Assembly (NCBI GenBank): GCA_019449655.1
Contig: JAHQXD010000004.1
Location: 62,001-126,000, forward strand
Length of the DNA stretch: 64,000 bases
Origin: Ferrigenium straubiae
GTDB taxonomy: Bacteria > Pseudomonadota > Gammaproteobacteria > Burkholderiales > Gallionellaceae
Direction: 5' to 3'
The notes beneath the pieces are model-generated. The model had not been told where the DNA came from. It saw only the letters and a program-made list of their open reading frames with translations, and did not search any database. Of this stretch, positions 28,888 to 38,384 are shown in pieces. A program made the position numbers and the translations under genes. Within the stretch, counting starts at the first letter, position 1; the number at the start of each line of letters is the position of its first letter.

Positions 28888-30876
28888 ATGGCAACAACAT
28901 CGGGTGTCGGATCGTCATACCTTGACGTGAGTGGTCTGGTCAGTCAGCTCATGACCATTGAGCAAAGACCGCTTAACCTGCTCAAAGCCAAGGAAGCAAG
29001 CTACCAAGCCAAGCTTTCGGCATATGGCAGCATCAAGGGGGCGTTATCCAGCTTTCAAAGTACGCTTTCCGGCCTGAGTAATATAGCGAAATTTCAGGCA
29101 CTGAAGGCTACCTCGTCGGATACCGGTATTTTTACGGCTTCCGCCTCATCCACGGCCGTTGCGGGGGTTTACTCGCTCGATGCGGTGACCAAGCTGGCAC
29201 AATCGCAAAAACTGGCGGCAACCGGCCAAACCGACAGCACAGTGGCTATCGGTAGCGGAACCCTGACGTTTGATTTCGGCACCATTACGGGCGGTGCTTT
29301 TGATGCCCCGACCGGCAAATATACCGGCGCAGCTTTTACCTCTAACGGTACCGGCACCAAGACGGTTACCATAGACCCCGCAAACAATTCCCTGCAGGGT
29401 ATACGCGATGCCATCAACGCCGCCAAAATCGGCGTGACCGCGACCATTATCAATGACGGCGGTGCTAGCCCCTATCGGCTGACGCTGACTTCGGACAGCA
29501 TCGGCAAAACGAGCAGCATCAAGATCGGCGTGACTGGTGATGCGGCTTTGAGCAATTTGCTCGCTTATGATCCGGCCAACAACGCCGGACAGAATCTTGC
29601 CGAGAACGCGACGGCGCAGAATGCCGAATTTATCGTGGACGGCGCGTCCGTGAGCAAGGCAAGCAACACCATAGCCGACGTCATCCAGGGTGTCACGCTG
29701 AATTTGCAGAAAGTCACGGCCACACCCGTGAAATTGACCGTCGAGCGTGATACCGCCACGGTCAAGTCCTCCCTGGAGGGCTTCGTAAAAGCCTACAACG
29801 ACTTGAATAAAATATTGGGCGACGTATCTGCCTACAATGCAGCCACCAAGAAAGGGGCGGTTTTGCAGGGCGATTCCACGGTGCGCTCGATGCAGTCACA
29901 AATCCGCGCCGTATTTAATACGGCTGTCAGCAATACCGGCGGTTCGCTCACCACTTTGTCGCAAATTGGCGTGTCGTTCCAGAAAGACGGTACGCTGGCG
30001 CTGGACGCTAGCAAACTCGACACCGCCATCAGCAACAATTTTAATGACATCGCCAGCCTGTTTGCGGCAGTCGGCAAGGCCTCCGATAGTCTGGTCAGTT
30101 ACAGTTCCGCCTCTTCCGCAACCAAACCGGGCAGCTATGCCGTGAACGTCACAACGCTCGCCACGCAAGGAAATATCGCGGGCAATGCTGCGGCCGGGCT
30201 CACCATTACCAGCGGCGTTGACGATGCACTGAACTTTACTGTGAATGGCGTCAGCGCATCGGTAGTGCTGGCTGCGGGTACATACACGGCAGCCGCACTG
30301 GCCGCTGAAGTGCAATCCAAGATCAACGGTGCCAGTGCGCTGTCTAGCGCAGGAATATCGGTAGCTGTGACGCAAAACGCCGGGGTATTCACTATCACCT
30401 CAAATAGCTACGGTTCCGCCTCCAGCCTCGCGGTATCGGGTATTGGCGCAAGCAATCTGCTGGGTGGCGCACCCGTCGCAACCAGCGGGGTGGATGTGGC
30501 TGGCACCATCGATGGGGTAGCGGCAACCGGGTCTGGGCAATTTCTTACTTCCAGCACAGGCAACTCGACCGGACTCACAGTACGGATCAACGGTGGCCTA
30601 ACGGGCGCGCGTGGCACGGTCAATTATTCGCAGGGCTATGCCTATACCCTGAACGAGTTGGCGACGACGTTCCTGGCGAGTGGTGGCCTGCTGGATGGCA
30701 GAACGACCGGGATCGACATCAGCATCAAGGACATTGGCAAGCAGCGCGAAGCGCTGAACGTTCGGCTGGACGCCATCGAAAAGCGCTACCGTACCCAATT
30801 TACCAAGCTGGATTCCATGCTGAGCAGCATGAACCAAACCAGTTCTTACCTAACGCAGCAACTCAACAAATTATAA
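28888..30876 (+). CDS. fliD: Flagellar filament capping protein
   Basis: A 662-aa FliD, which caps the filament and inserts flagellin subunits. The N-terminal part has YLDVSGLVSQLMTIEQRPLN; the C-terminal coiled-coil part has GIDISIKDIGKQREALNVRL and ends FTKLDSMLSSMNQTSSYLTQ. It is longer than the E. coli protein (468 aa) because of an extended Ser/Thr/Ala-rich central region. GGGAAGG precedes the ATG. fliS follows after 14 bases. Confidence 0.96.
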   Translation: MATTSGVGSSYLDVSGLVSQLMTIEQRPLNLLKAKEASYQAKLSAYGSIKGALSSFQSTLSGLSNIAKFQALKATSSDTGIFTASASSTAVAGVYSLDAVTKLAQSQKLAATGQTDSTVAIGSGTLTFDFGTITGGAFDAPTGKYTGAAFTSNGTGTKTVTIDPANNSLQGIRDAINAAKIGVTATIINDGGASPYRLTLTSDSIGKTSSIKIGVTGDAALSNLLAYDPANNAGQNLAENATAQNAEFIVDGASVSKASNTIADVIQGVTLNLQKVTATPVKLTVERDTATVKSSLEGFVKAYNDLNKILGDVSAYNAATKKGAVLQGDSTVRSMQSQIRAVFNTAVSNTGGSLTTLSQIGVSFQKDGTLALDASKLDTAISNNFNDIASLFAAVGKASDSLVSYSSASSATKPGSYAVNVTTLATQGNIAGNAAAGLTITSGVDDALNFTVNGVSASVVLAAGTYTAAALAAEVQSKINGASALSSAGISVAVTQNAGVFTITSNSYGSASSLAVSGIGASNLLGGAPVATSGVDVAGTIDGVAATGSGQFLTSSTGNSTGLTVRINGGLTGARGTVNYSQGYAYTLNELATTFLASGGLLDGRTTGIDISIKDIGKQREALNVRLDAIEKRYRTQFTKLDSMLSSMNQTSSYLTQQLNKL

Positions 30877-30890
30877 CCGGGGGAATTAGC

Positions 30891-31361
30891 ATGAATGCCG
30901 CCAGTGCAATCAAGGCTTACGCAAAAGTTGAAGTCGAATCCGGCGTAACTGTTGCCGATCCGCATAAACTGATTTCCATGTTGTATCAGGGCGCGCTGCT
31001 GGCGATCGCCAATGCCAAGAGCGGCATGCTTCGCAAGGATATCCCTGCCAAGGGCGCTGCGATTTCCAAGGCTATTGCCATCATTGATGAAGGCCTGAAT
31101 GCCAGTCTGGACAAAAGTGTCGAGGGGGGGCTGGCACAAAATCTGTCGGCTCTGTATGGCTATATGTGCACACGCCTGCTTACCGCCAACCTGAAAAATG
31201 ACATTGCCGCCCTGGATGAAGTGGCGCGCCTGTTGAACGATTTGAAGGGCGCATGGGACAGCATACGTCCTAATGCAACTGCTGCCGCTGCTGTTTCACC
31301 GGTTGTGGATGTGCAGCCAATAAACGCGAATAAGGTCCAACTGGCGTACGCAAGAGGGTAA
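30891..31361 (+). CDS. fliS: Flagellin export chaperone FliS
   Basis: A 156-aa FliS starting MNAASAIKAYAKVEVESGVT. Conserved segments are DPHKLISMLYQGALLAIANA and LYGYMCTRLLTANLKND. It binds the C-terminus of flagellin and prevents early polymerisation. GGGGGAATT lies before the ATG; fliT follows after 5 bases. The last 20 or so residues are an Ala-rich tail. Confidence 0.95.
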   Translation: MNAASAIKAYAKVEVESGVTVADPHKLISMLYQGALLAIANAKSGMLRKDIPAKGAAISKAIAIIDEGLNASLDKSVEGGLAQNLSALYGYMCTRLLTANLKNDIAALDEVARLLNDLKGAWDSIRPNATAAAAVSPVVDVQPINANKVQLAYARG

Positions 31362-31366
31362 GGGAA

Positions 31367-31699
31367 ATGGGTAGTAACAGCCAAATCATCGCAAATTATG
31401 AGTCGCTATCAACACTGACCGCACAGATGCGCGATGCGGCGGTACGTGGCGAATGGGATCGGCTGATCGACCTCGAGCAACAGTGCAGGCAGCATGTCGA
31501 CGCAATGAAGGAAGCGGATGCGTCCGTCGTGCTGGATGGGCCGTCACTGCAGCGCAAGGCGCGGCTCATCAAGAAAATCCTCGCGCATGATGCAGATATC
31601 CGCAGCCGTACTGCGGCATGGATGGGGCAGTTGCAGCGCATCATGCAAAGCAATCGACAGGAGCAGCGATTGCAACAGGCATACGGCAGCAGGACTTAG
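31367..31699 (+). CDS. fliT: Flagellar protein FliT
   Basis: A 110-aa helical protein starting MGSNSQIIANYESLSTLTAQ, with WDRLIDLEQQCRQHVDAMKE and a late IRSRTAAWMGQLQRIM. FliT acts as an export chaperone for FliD. Sequence conservation in this family is low, so the call rests on size, helix pattern and position directly after fliS. AAGGGAAATG marks the start. Confidence 0.8.
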   Translation: MGSNSQIIANYESLSTLTAQMRDAAVRGEWDRLIDLEQQCRQHVDAMKEADASVVLDGPSLQRKARLIKKILAHDADIRSRTAAWMGQLQRIMQSNRQEQRLQQAYGSRT

Positions 31700-31826
31700 T
31701 ACGTCCAGGTGGGTATAGCCGCCATCGCCTATACCAATGCATGAGCCGGTTTACCGGAGCTTGCGCATGGTTTCGCCGAATTGAACCGCTGTGCATAAGC
31801 TCGAAACCTGATGAGGCGATTGTACG

Positions 31827-32885
31827 ATGCTGCCAGCCAATCTGATTAGCGCACTGCAAGGTCTTTCCGGCTCTGGAAAACCGTTAATCACTGCAACTCC
31901 CGATACTCCCAAACCCGTCACCAATCTTGAGGTGGGGCAGCAAGTGCAGGGCTCCGTCCAGGCCAAGATAAGCGAAGGTTTGTTCAAGGTTCAGGTCGCG
32001 GGTCAGATCCTCCAGATGCGCTTACCCGGCAATATTCAGAGCGGCGATACGATCAAACTCGAAGTAGTCTCGTTGAAGCCGCGCCTCTCTTTCGGTATGG
32101 TTGCATCGAACAATCCGCTCTCGACTCCCGAACAGATCGGTTCGGCGGCGCGGCTGCTTTCCAACCTTGCGGAGCGGCCTATCGAAAGGCCCGTTGTTCA
32201 GCAACTCGGCAGCAAGGCGGTCTGGCTGTCCGGGCAGCAGGCGCCGGATACCCAGCAGTTGGCCGGTGCGTTGCGCGAGACGCTCGGCAAGAGCGGTCTG
32301 TTCTATGAGTCGCACCAGGCGCAGTGGGTGCGGGGGGAGCGCAGCATCAATCAATTATTGGAGGAACCGCAAAACCGGCTGACCGGGAAGGGTGTGCAGT
32401 TGTCTGACGTGCAGTATCCTCTCCCCGGGAAAGCTGCCGATCAACATGCTGCGGTCGAGAAGACTTCCATGGCGCAGGCTGACATGCCGGCGCAGGCCAA
32501 GGCTGCCGGAGATGCCGCGCAGCCGATAGCCAAAGAACTGGTTCATCTGGTGCAGCAGCAGTTGCACACGCTGGAGCAACATCATCTGGTGTGGATGGGG
32601 CAGGTCTGGCCGGGGCAGCAGATGCAGTGGGAAATTCAGGGGCAGCCGGAACAGCAGTCGCGGCAGCAGGATGAGCGCCAGTGGAGTACCGAGATGGAAC
32701 TGGCATTGCCCATGCTGGGCGATGTTCATGCAAGGCTGGTATTCGCCGGCAGCGGGGTAAGGATGACGCTGCGTGCGGCAGATCCTGCAACCGTCAATCT
32801 GTTCGATCGCGCCCTGCCCAGGCTCAAGGATGCACTTGCCGACGCGGGCGTCCCGCTGGCCGCCGCCGTGGTGGAAAAATCGTGA
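31827..32885 (+). CDS. FliK-like flagellar hook-length control protein
   Basis: A 352-aa protein. The N-terminal part (about 28-95) has a beta-rich segment VGQQVQGSVQAKISEGLFKV; the middle is Gln-rich (residues about 200-290); the C-terminus (LPMLGDVHARLVFAGSGVRM, then LFDRALPRLKDALADAGV) matches the FliK C-terminal hook domain. FliK measures hook length and switches export specificity through FlhB. Its TGA overlaps the GTG start of an FlhB-tail gene, a pairing that fits this function. Confidence 0.8.
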   Translation: MLPANLISALQGLSGSGKPLITATPDTPKPVTNLEVGQQVQGSVQAKISEGLFKVQVAGQILQMRLPGNIQSGDTIKLEVVSLKPRLSFGMVASNNPLSTPEQIGSAARLLSNLAERPIERPVVQQLGSKAVWLSGQQAPDTQQLAGALRETLGKSGLFYESHQAQWVRGERSINQLLEEPQNRLTGKGVQLSDVQYPLPGKAADQHAAVEKTSMAQADMPAQAKAAGDAAQPIAKELVHLVQQQLHTLEQHHLVWMGQVWPGQQMQWEIQGQPEQQSRQQDERQWSTEMELALPMLGDVHARLVFAGSGVRMTLRAADPATVNLFDRALPRLKDALADAGVPLAAAVVEKS

Positions 32886-33181
32886 AACGGGGCAGCCTTA
32901 CCCCGCAGCAGGTCGCCGTCGCGCTGACCTACGGCAAGAATCAGGCCGGGGCGCCGAAAGTAGTCGCCAAGGGGCGTGGTCTGATCGCCCAGGCGATTAT
33001 CGAGCGCGCCAGGCAGCACGATATTTATGTGCATGAGTCCGAGGACCTGGTCGGGCTGCTGATGCAGGTTGAACTTGACCAGGAGATCCCCCCGCAGCTT
33101 TATCTGGCCGTAGCCGAGTTGCTGGCTTGGCTCTACCGGCTGGAGCATGCGGAAACGCCGGGCATACTGCCCAAGTTGTAA
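32882..33181 (+). CDS. FlhB C-terminal-domain homologue (FlhX type)
   Basis: A 99-aa protein from GTG 32882, overlapping the upstream stop in GTGA. It corresponds to the cytosolic tail of FlhB/YscU: VAVALTYGKNQAGAPKVVAK followed by GRGLIAQAIIERARQHDIYV and LLMQVELDQEIPPQLYLAVA. The self-cleaving NPTH motif is replaced by TPQQ, so autocleavage is not expected. It mimics the part of FlhB that remains after cleavage and may supply or compete with it in export switching. Confidence 0.88.
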   Translation: MKRGSLTPQQVAVALTYGKNQAGAPKVVAKGRGLIAQAIIERARQHDIYVHESEDLVGLLMQVELDQEIPPQLYLAVAELLAWLYRLEHAETPGILPKL

Positions 33182-33280
33182 CCCATGTATGCCGGATTTT
33201 GTTATCATGCGCCCCCTTGGGCTATGCCGACCACTGGTTGCAGATGCTCTTAAGTCGCTGTTTTTGAGTCTAGCTTACCA

Positions 33281-34036
33281 ATGCAAGGAAATATCCCATT
33301 AACCCCCGAGAAGCTCTCCGAAGAGCAGGAGAAGGAATTCCGCATTGCCTCGGAGTTGCAAATCCGCTCCTTGTTGCGCAGCCTCTCGGAAAAGGTGATG
33401 CCGGCTGCGCTTTATTACGGTGGTGCGAAAGATGATTTCATCCTGACCACTGTGCTGAAAGTCGGGGAAAAAGGGCTGTGGGTGGAGCAAGGCGTGGATG
33501 CTCAGAAGAACCGGCGCGTTGTCGAGAGCAGGAGTGTCACCCTGGTCAGCATGCTGGATCAGGTCAAGATGCAATTTCCCGTGGGCGAAATCCATGCAGC
33601 GAAGCATCAGGATTACCCGGCTTTTTACATGCCATTGCCGGCTAGTCTCTATCGTCTGCAGCACCGCGAATATTACCGGCTCATGCTTGCCAACTCGGAA
33701 TATTTGCGCTGTATTATTCCAGTCGGCAAGCCGCCTGCGGTAAAGCAGCTTGAGGTACCCGTCACGGATATCAGCATCGGCGGGATGAAATTGTCCTATA
33801 CTGGTGACGACATCGATTTTGTACCGGGGCAGGTTTATGCAGGCTGCCAGATCGAACTGCCGGATGTCGGCAAGATAGACGCTACGATAATAGTGAAAAG
33901 CATGGTTTCGGCCTCTCCAAAAATTGGACAGACCGTCAAGCGCATGGGATGCGAGTTCAAGAATCTCGACAATGCTTCCAATGTTCTGCTGCAGCGCTAC
34001 GTGACCATGGTGCAGCGTTCAAGAACGGCCAAGTAG
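33281..34036 (+). CDS. PilZ-domain flagellar brake protein (YcgR-like), copy 1
   Basis: A 251-aa protein with a YcgR-type N-terminal domain (about 1-125: IASELQIRSLLRSLSEKVMP) and a C-terminal PilZ domain. The c-di-GMP-binding motifs are RxxxR in HREYYRLML and DxSxxG in VTDISIGGMKLS. Such proteins slow or bias the flagellar motor when c-di-GMP rises. It follows the flagellar genes on the same strand, about 100 bases after the FlhB-tail gene. Confidence 0.9.
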   Translation: MQGNIPLTPEKLSEEQEKEFRIASELQIRSLLRSLSEKVMPAALYYGGAKDDFILTTVLKVGEKGLWVEQGVDAQKNRRVVESRSVTLVSMLDQVKMQFPVGEIHAAKHQDYPAFYMPLPASLYRLQHREYYRLMLANSEYLRCIIPVGKPPAVKQLEVPVTDISIGGMKLSYTGDDIDFVPGQVYAGCQIELPDVGKIDATIIVKSMVSASPKIGQTVKRMGCEFKNLDNASNVLLQRYVTMVQRSRTAK

Positions 34037-34047
34037 TGGTTTCAAGC

Positions 34048-34794
34048 ATGCGAAAAGAGATATCACTGGACATTGAAAGACTCTCCGGAGAGCAGGAGGC
34101 GGAGTGCTGTATTACCTCTGCACGGCAAATTCAGTCCCTGTTGCGCAACGTTGTGGAGGCGAAGTCGCGCGCCGCCCTTTATTACGGCGATACCACAGAT
34201 TTCATCATGACCTCAATGCTGAACGTTGGCGACAAGGGATTGTGGGTGGAGCAGGGCACCGATATATCCAGAAACCGGCGTATCGCGGAGAGCAAAAATA
34301 TTACCCTGGTCAGCTCGCTTGATCGGGTCAAGATACAGTTTGCTGTCACTGGAGCGCGTCTGGTGACGTATCAGGGCGACCCCGCTTTTTATCTGCCATT
34401 CCCGGCCAACCTCTACCGCCTGCAGCGCCGCCAGCATTTCCGGCTTGCAGTCCCCTCCTCCGAGCGCCTGCGTTGTGTTATTCCGACAGGTATACGAGGC
34501 CGGGTCGAAATGCCCATCACGGATATCAGCGGCGGCGGGTTAAGGCTGTCCTGTGCGGAGGGCAATATCGAATTTGTGCCTGGGCAGACCTATTCAGACT
34601 GCCAGATCGATTTGCCGGGAGTGGGCAAGATCAGCGTCACGATAACGGTGAAAAGCCTGATACCTCATAAACATGAAAAAACGGCCGGGTACATAGGATG
34701 CGAGTTCAAGGATATCGACAACGCTTACATCACCTTGCTGCAAAACTATGTGACAAAGATGCAGTGTCTGCTGAAAAAAAACGCAGAAGAATAG
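34048..34794 (+). CDS. PilZ-domain flagellar brake protein (YcgR-like), copy 2
   Basis: A 248-aa paralogue of the gene before it, starting MRKEISLDIERLSGEQEAEC. ATG 34048 is preferred; a GTG at 34036 overlapping the upstream stop is possible. The PilZ motifs are RRQHFRLAV (RxxxR) and ITDISGGGLRLS (DxSxxG), so c-di-GMP binding should be retained. Tandem, diverged copies suggest different affinities or partners. Confidence 0.9.
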   Translation: MRKEISLDIERLSGEQEAECCITSARQIQSLLRNVVEAKSRAALYYGDTTDFIMTSMLNVGDKGLWVEQGTDISRNRRIAESKNITLVSSLDRVKIQFAVTGARLVTYQGDPAFYLPFPANLYRLQRRQHFRLAVPSSERLRCVIPTGIRGRVEMPITDISGGGLRLSCAEGNIEFVPGQTYSDCQIDLPGVGKISVTITVKSLIPHKHEKTAGYIGCEFKDIDNAYITLLQNYVTKMQCLLKKNAEE

Positions 34795-34920
34795 GCTTTG
34801 AAGCAGACGCAGGCTCTGCCGGGGTCGCATGACGGTTGATTGTAGGCTGATTTTCCGCTCCGTTCGGTTCGGCCATATTTGCCGGTTACCCGGAAAACTC
34901 CCGCTGTTATAATGCGCCGC

Positions 34921-35907
34921 ATGAATAAGCATGTTTCCGCCGCGCCGCGCGCACTCGATCTCGCCCGCGAGGTTCTGAACATCGAAGCTGCCGCCGTCCA
35001 GGCGCTCGCCGCACGCCTCGATGACGACTTCCTGCACGCGCTGGAGGTAATTCTGCGCTGCGAGGGGCGCGTCATTGTCAGCGGCATGGGCAAATCCGGG
35101 CATGTCGCGCGCAAGATTGCCGCGACCATGTCCAGCACCGGCACGCCGGCCTATTTCGTGCATCCCGGCGAAGCCAGCCACGGCGACCTGGGCATGATCA
35201 CGAGCAAGGATGTCATCATCGCGCTGTCCTATTCCGGAGAGAGTGAGGAGCTGATGACCATCGTGCCGGTCATCAAGCGGCAGGGCGCCAAGCTCATCAG
35301 CATGACCGGCAATCCGAAATCGAGCCTGGCGCAGGCTGCCAACGTGCACCTCGACGCGCATGTGGATAAGGAGGCCTGCCCGATGGGCCTGGCTCCCACC
35401 ACCAGCACTACGGCGTCACTGGCGCTCGGCGATGCGCTGGCGATGGCGCTGCTCGACGCCAAGGGATTCGGCAAGGAAGATTTCGCGCGCTCGCATCCGG
35501 GCGGCAATCTGGGGCGGCGGTTGCTCACCCACGTGCGCGACATCATGCGCAGCGGCGAGCGCGTGCCCATGGTGCGTGAGCATGCGATGCTGAGCGATGC
35601 GCTCCTGGAAATCTCGAAGAAGGGTGTGGGCATGACCGCCATCGTGGATGCGGAGCAGCGCGTGCTGGGTATCTATACCGACGGCGATCTGCGCCGCACG
35701 CTGGAGAAGAAGCTGGATTTCAATGCCACGCCGGTCCGCAGCGTGATGTCCGCCAATCCGCGCTGCATCGGCCCGGATGCGCTGGCCGTCGAGGCGGTGC
35801 AGATGATGGAGCAATACAGCATCAACCAGATGCTGGTGGTGTGCGGAGAAAACAAACTGGTCGGCGCGCTCAACATGCACGACCTGTTGCACGCCAAAGT
35901 TATTTAG
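34921..35907 (+). CDS. kdsD: D-arabinose 5-phosphate isomerase
   Basis: A 328-aa enzyme converting ribulose 5-phosphate to arabinose 5-phosphate for Kdo synthesis. The SIS domain (about 35-175) has GRVIVSGMGKSGHVARKIAA, STGTPAYFVHPGEASHGDLG and ALSYSGESEEL; two CBS domains follow (about 205-328: VGMTAIVDAEQRVLGIYTDG). The start MNKHVSAAP has no strong ribosome site; upstream Met codons lie outside conserved sequence. kdsC follows after 10 bases. Confidence 0.96.
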   Translation: MNKHVSAAPRALDLAREVLNIEAAAVQALAARLDDDFLHALEVILRCEGRVIVSGMGKSGHVARKIAATMSSTGTPAYFVHPGEASHGDLGMITSKDVIIALSYSGESEELMTIVPVIKRQGAKLISMTGNPKSSLAQAANVHLDAHVDKEACPMGLAPTTSTTASLALGDALAMALLDAKGFGKEDFARSHPGGNLGRRLLTHVRDIMRSGERVPMVREHAMLSDALLEISKKGVGMTAIVDAEQRVLGIYTDGDLRRTLEKKLDFNATPVRSVMSANPRCIGPDALAVEAVQMMEQYSINQMLVVCGENKLVGALNMHDLLHAKVI

Positions 35908-35917
35908 GGGAGGGAAT

Positions 35918-36436
35918 ATGCTGCAGAGCCGCGCCAAACTGATTCGTCTGATGGCCTTCGATGTGGATGGGATAATGACCGATGGCGGGTTGTATCTGTC
36001 CGATTCGGGCGAGGAATTCAAACGCTTCAATTCCCAGGACGGGCACGGCCTGAAGATGTTGCTCGCCAGCGGGGTGGAAGTCGCCATCATCACCGGACGT
36101 ACTTCGCGCTGCGTCGCGGCGCGTGCGCAGAACCTCGGCATCAAGCATGTCTTTCAGGGCGTGGAAAATAAACGCGAAACGATGGTCGAGCTGCTCGACA
36201 GGCTGAAGCTGTCCCGTGATGCCGCCGCCTATATGGGCGACGACGTGGTCGACCTGACGGTGATGCGCCATGTCGGGCTGTCGATCAGCGTGCCGGAATC
36301 CCCGCGGCTGGTGCGCGAACATTCCGCCTATGTGACCCAATTACGTGGAGGGCACGGTGCGGTGCGCGAAGCCTGCGAATTGATCATGTCGGCGCAAGGC
36401 ACACTGAACGCACAACTGGCCCCCTACCTGAAATGA
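35918..36436 (+). CDS. kdsC: 3-deoxy-D-manno-octulosonate 8-phosphate phosphatase
   Basis: A 172-aa HAD phosphatase that releases Kdo from Kdo-8-phosphate. The catalytic motif is FDVDGIMTDG (nucleophile Asp and acid Asp), with IITGRTS and AAYMGDDVVDL as motifs II-IV. The size matches tetrameric KdsC. AGGGGAGGG precedes the ATG, and the stop overlaps the lptC start by 4 bases. Confidence 0.96.
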   Translation: MLQSRAKLIRLMAFDVDGIMTDGGLYLSDSGEEFKRFNSQDGHGLKMLLASGVEVAIITGRTSRCVAARAQNLGIKHVFQGVENKRETMVELLDRLKLSRDAAAYMGDDVVDLTVMRHVGLSISVPESPRLVREHSAYVTQLRGGHGAVREACELIMSAQGTLNAQLAPYLK

Positions 36437-37014
36437 CCGTTGTTTCACGTGCCCGCTACTGGCTGTCGCTGCTGCCATTGCTCGGCCTGCTGGGAATGAC
36501 CTATTGGCTGAGCCAGCAGGTACGGCCGGAGCCGGACAAGCCGGATAGCAGCAAGCGTCACGATCCGGATGCCATCATGGAAAACTTTTCTGCTGTCAGG
36601 CTGAACGAGCAGGGAGTGCCGCGCTTCATCATGGCTGCAAAAAAATTGCAGCACTACCCGGATGACGACAGCACTACGCTGGAAGTGCCGCGCCTGACTT
36701 CATTGTCTGCCGAGCAGCCGCCGATACACATCATCGCCAGGCAGGGCACCGTCTCCAGCAGGGGCGAAGAGGTATTCCTGCACCAGGATGTCGAAGTGCT
36801 GCGCGAGGCAAGTGCGCAACGTGAGGAGCTTACGCTGCATACCGAATATCTGCACGTCGTCCCGGACCGGGATTGGGCAGACACCGACCGTCCCGTTCTT
36901 ATTGTGGACGCGCACAATACCGTACATGCAATAGGCCTTGAAATGGACAACAAGGCGCGCACCCTGAAACTGCTCTCCCAGGTAAGAAGTGAACATGTGC
37001 CAAACAAAAAATAA
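36433..37014 (+). CDS. lptC: LPS export protein LptC
   Basis: A 193-aa bitopic protein with an N-terminal helix (about 9-28: YWLSLLPLLGLLGMTYWLSQ) and a periplasmic LptC domain (ENFSAVRLNEQGVPRFIMAA, HYPDDDSTTLEVPRL). It links the LptBFG transporter to LptA for lipopolysaccharide transport. It overlaps kdsC by 4 bases and lptA by about 20, as in the usual kds-lpt cluster. Confidence 0.93.
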   Translation: MTVVSRARYWLSLLPLLGLLGMTYWLSQQVRPEPDKPDSSKRHDPDAIMENFSAVRLNEQGVPRFIMAAKKLQHYPDDDSTTLEVPRLTSLSAEQPPIHIIARQGTVSSRGEEVFLHQDVEVLREASAQREELTLHTEYLHVVPDRDWADTDRPVLIVDAHNTVHAIGLEMDNKARTLKLLSQVRSEHVPNKK

Positions 37015-37597
37015 GCCGCTGCCGACGATTCTGCTGCTGCCGGCCTTGCTGCTGTTCTGGGCGCCTGCCTGCCTGGCGGAACGCGCCGACCGCGACAAGC
37101 CGGTGCATCTGGAGGCCGACCAAGTGCTGGTGGACGATGCGCAGCAGGTCAGCACTTTCATCGGCAACGTCAAGTTGACCCAGGGCACGATGCTGATACG
37201 CGGCGACAAGATCGTGGTGGTGCAGGACCAGGAAGGCTTCAAGCACGGCACAGCCTACGGAAATACCGCCAGTTTCCGGCAAAAACGCGAGGGGCTGGAC
37301 GAGTATGTGGAGGGGTACGGCGAGCGCATCGAATACGACACGCGCGCCGAGACGGTGGACTTCTATGTGCGGGCGCGCGTGGTGCGCAACCTGGATGAGG
37401 TGCGCGGCGAGCACATCACCTATAACCAGAAGACTGAGATTTTTCAGGTGAGCAGCGGCGGCGCAGGCACGGGAAAGGAGCCGCCGCAGCGGGTGCGCGC
37501 CGTCCTGCAACCCAAGCCGAAACAGGGCGCAGCCGCGTCTTCCGTGCCGGATGCGCTGCCGATCAGGCCTAGTGTATCCCTGCCTTCCGCAGATTGA
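36995..37597 (+). CDS. lptA: LPS periplasmic transport protein LptA
   Basis: A 200-aa exported protein; start ATG 36995 (MCQTKNKPLPTILLLPALLL), with GTG 36989 possible. A signal peptide ends near PACLA; the OstA/LptA beta-jellyroll (about 35-150) has KPVHLEADQVLVDDAQQVST, FIGNVKLTQGTMLIRGDKIV and GYGERIEYDTRAETVDFYVR. It bridges the periplasm for LPS. The C-terminal 45 residues are a Pro/Lys-rich tail. Confidence 0.93.
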   Translation: MCQTKNKPLPTILLLPALLLFWAPACLAERADRDKPVHLEADQVLVDDAQQVSTFIGNVKLTQGTMLIRGDKIVVVQDQEGFKHGTAYGNTASFRQKREGLDEYVEGYGERIEYDTRAETVDFYVRARVVRNLDEVRGEHITYNQKTEIFQVSSGGAGTGKEPPQRVRAVLQPKPKQGAAASSVPDALPIRPSVSLPSAD

Positions 37598-37627
37598 GCG
37601 GGTTCATGAAATATTTTCCGGATTTGC

Positions 37628-38353
37628 ATGATGAGTGAATTGCGTGCGGTTGGCCTCAAGAAAAAGTACGGTTCGCGCACCGTGGTGCATGATGTTTCGC
37701 TGTCGCTGAAGAGCGGCGAGGTGGTCGGCCTGCTCGGGCCGAACGGCGCGGGCAAGACGACTTCGTTCTACATGATCGTGGGGCTGGTCGCCGCCGATGG
37801 CGGGGAGATTTTCATCGATGAGCAGAACATCACCCACATGCCGATACACCGCCGCGCGCGCCTCGGGCTGGGCTATCTGCCGCAGGAAGCCTCGATCTTC
37901 CGCCGCATGACCGTGGCGCAGAATATCCAGGCAGTGCTGGAATTGCAGGATCTTTCCGATGACGACCTGCAGAATCGCCTGGAATCGTTGCTGGAAGACC
38001 TGCATATCACGCATATCCGTGACAATCCGGCCATCAGCCTGTCCGGTGGCGAGCGGCGGCGTGTGGAAATCGCGCGCGCGCTGGCGACCGACCCGCGCTT
38101 CATCCTGCTGGACGAACCGTTCGCCGGCGTGGACCCCATCGCCGTGCTGGACATCCAGAAAATCATCCGTTTTCTCAAGGAGCGCAATATCGGCGTGCTG
38201 ATCACCGACCACAACGTGCGCGAGACGCTGGGCATCTGCGACCGCGCCTACATCATCAATGCCGGAGCGGTGATGGCGGAGGGCAAGCCGGATGAAATCA
38301 TCTATAATGAGGGCGTGAGGAAAGTTTATCTGGGCGAGCATTTCCGGCTTTGA
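37628..38353 (+). CDS. lptB: LPS export ABC transporter ATPase LptB
   Basis: A 241-aa ABC ATPase. Walker A is [10 protein letters not shown], the Q-loop lies in [10 protein letters not shown], the signature is [15 protein letters not shown], Walker B is [13 protein letters not shown] and the switch His is in LITDHNVRE. It powers LPS extraction with LptFG, which are encoded elsewhere. Two adjacent Met codons begin the gene. rpoN follows after 31 bases. Confidence 0.97.
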   Translation: MMSELRAVGLKKKYGSRTVVHDVSLSLKSGEVVGLLGPNGAGKTTSFYMIVGLVAADGGEIFIDEQNITHMPIHRRARLGLGYLPQEASIFRRMTVAQNIQAVLELQDLSDDDLQNRLESLLEDLHITHIRDNPAISLSGGERRRVEIARALATDPRFILLDEPFAGVDPIAVLDIQKIIRFLKERNIGVLITDHNVRETLGICDRAYIINAGAVMAEGKPDEIIYNEGVRKVYLGEHFRL

Positions 38354-38384
38354 TGGCAATGCACCCCGGAACAAACACCAGGCA

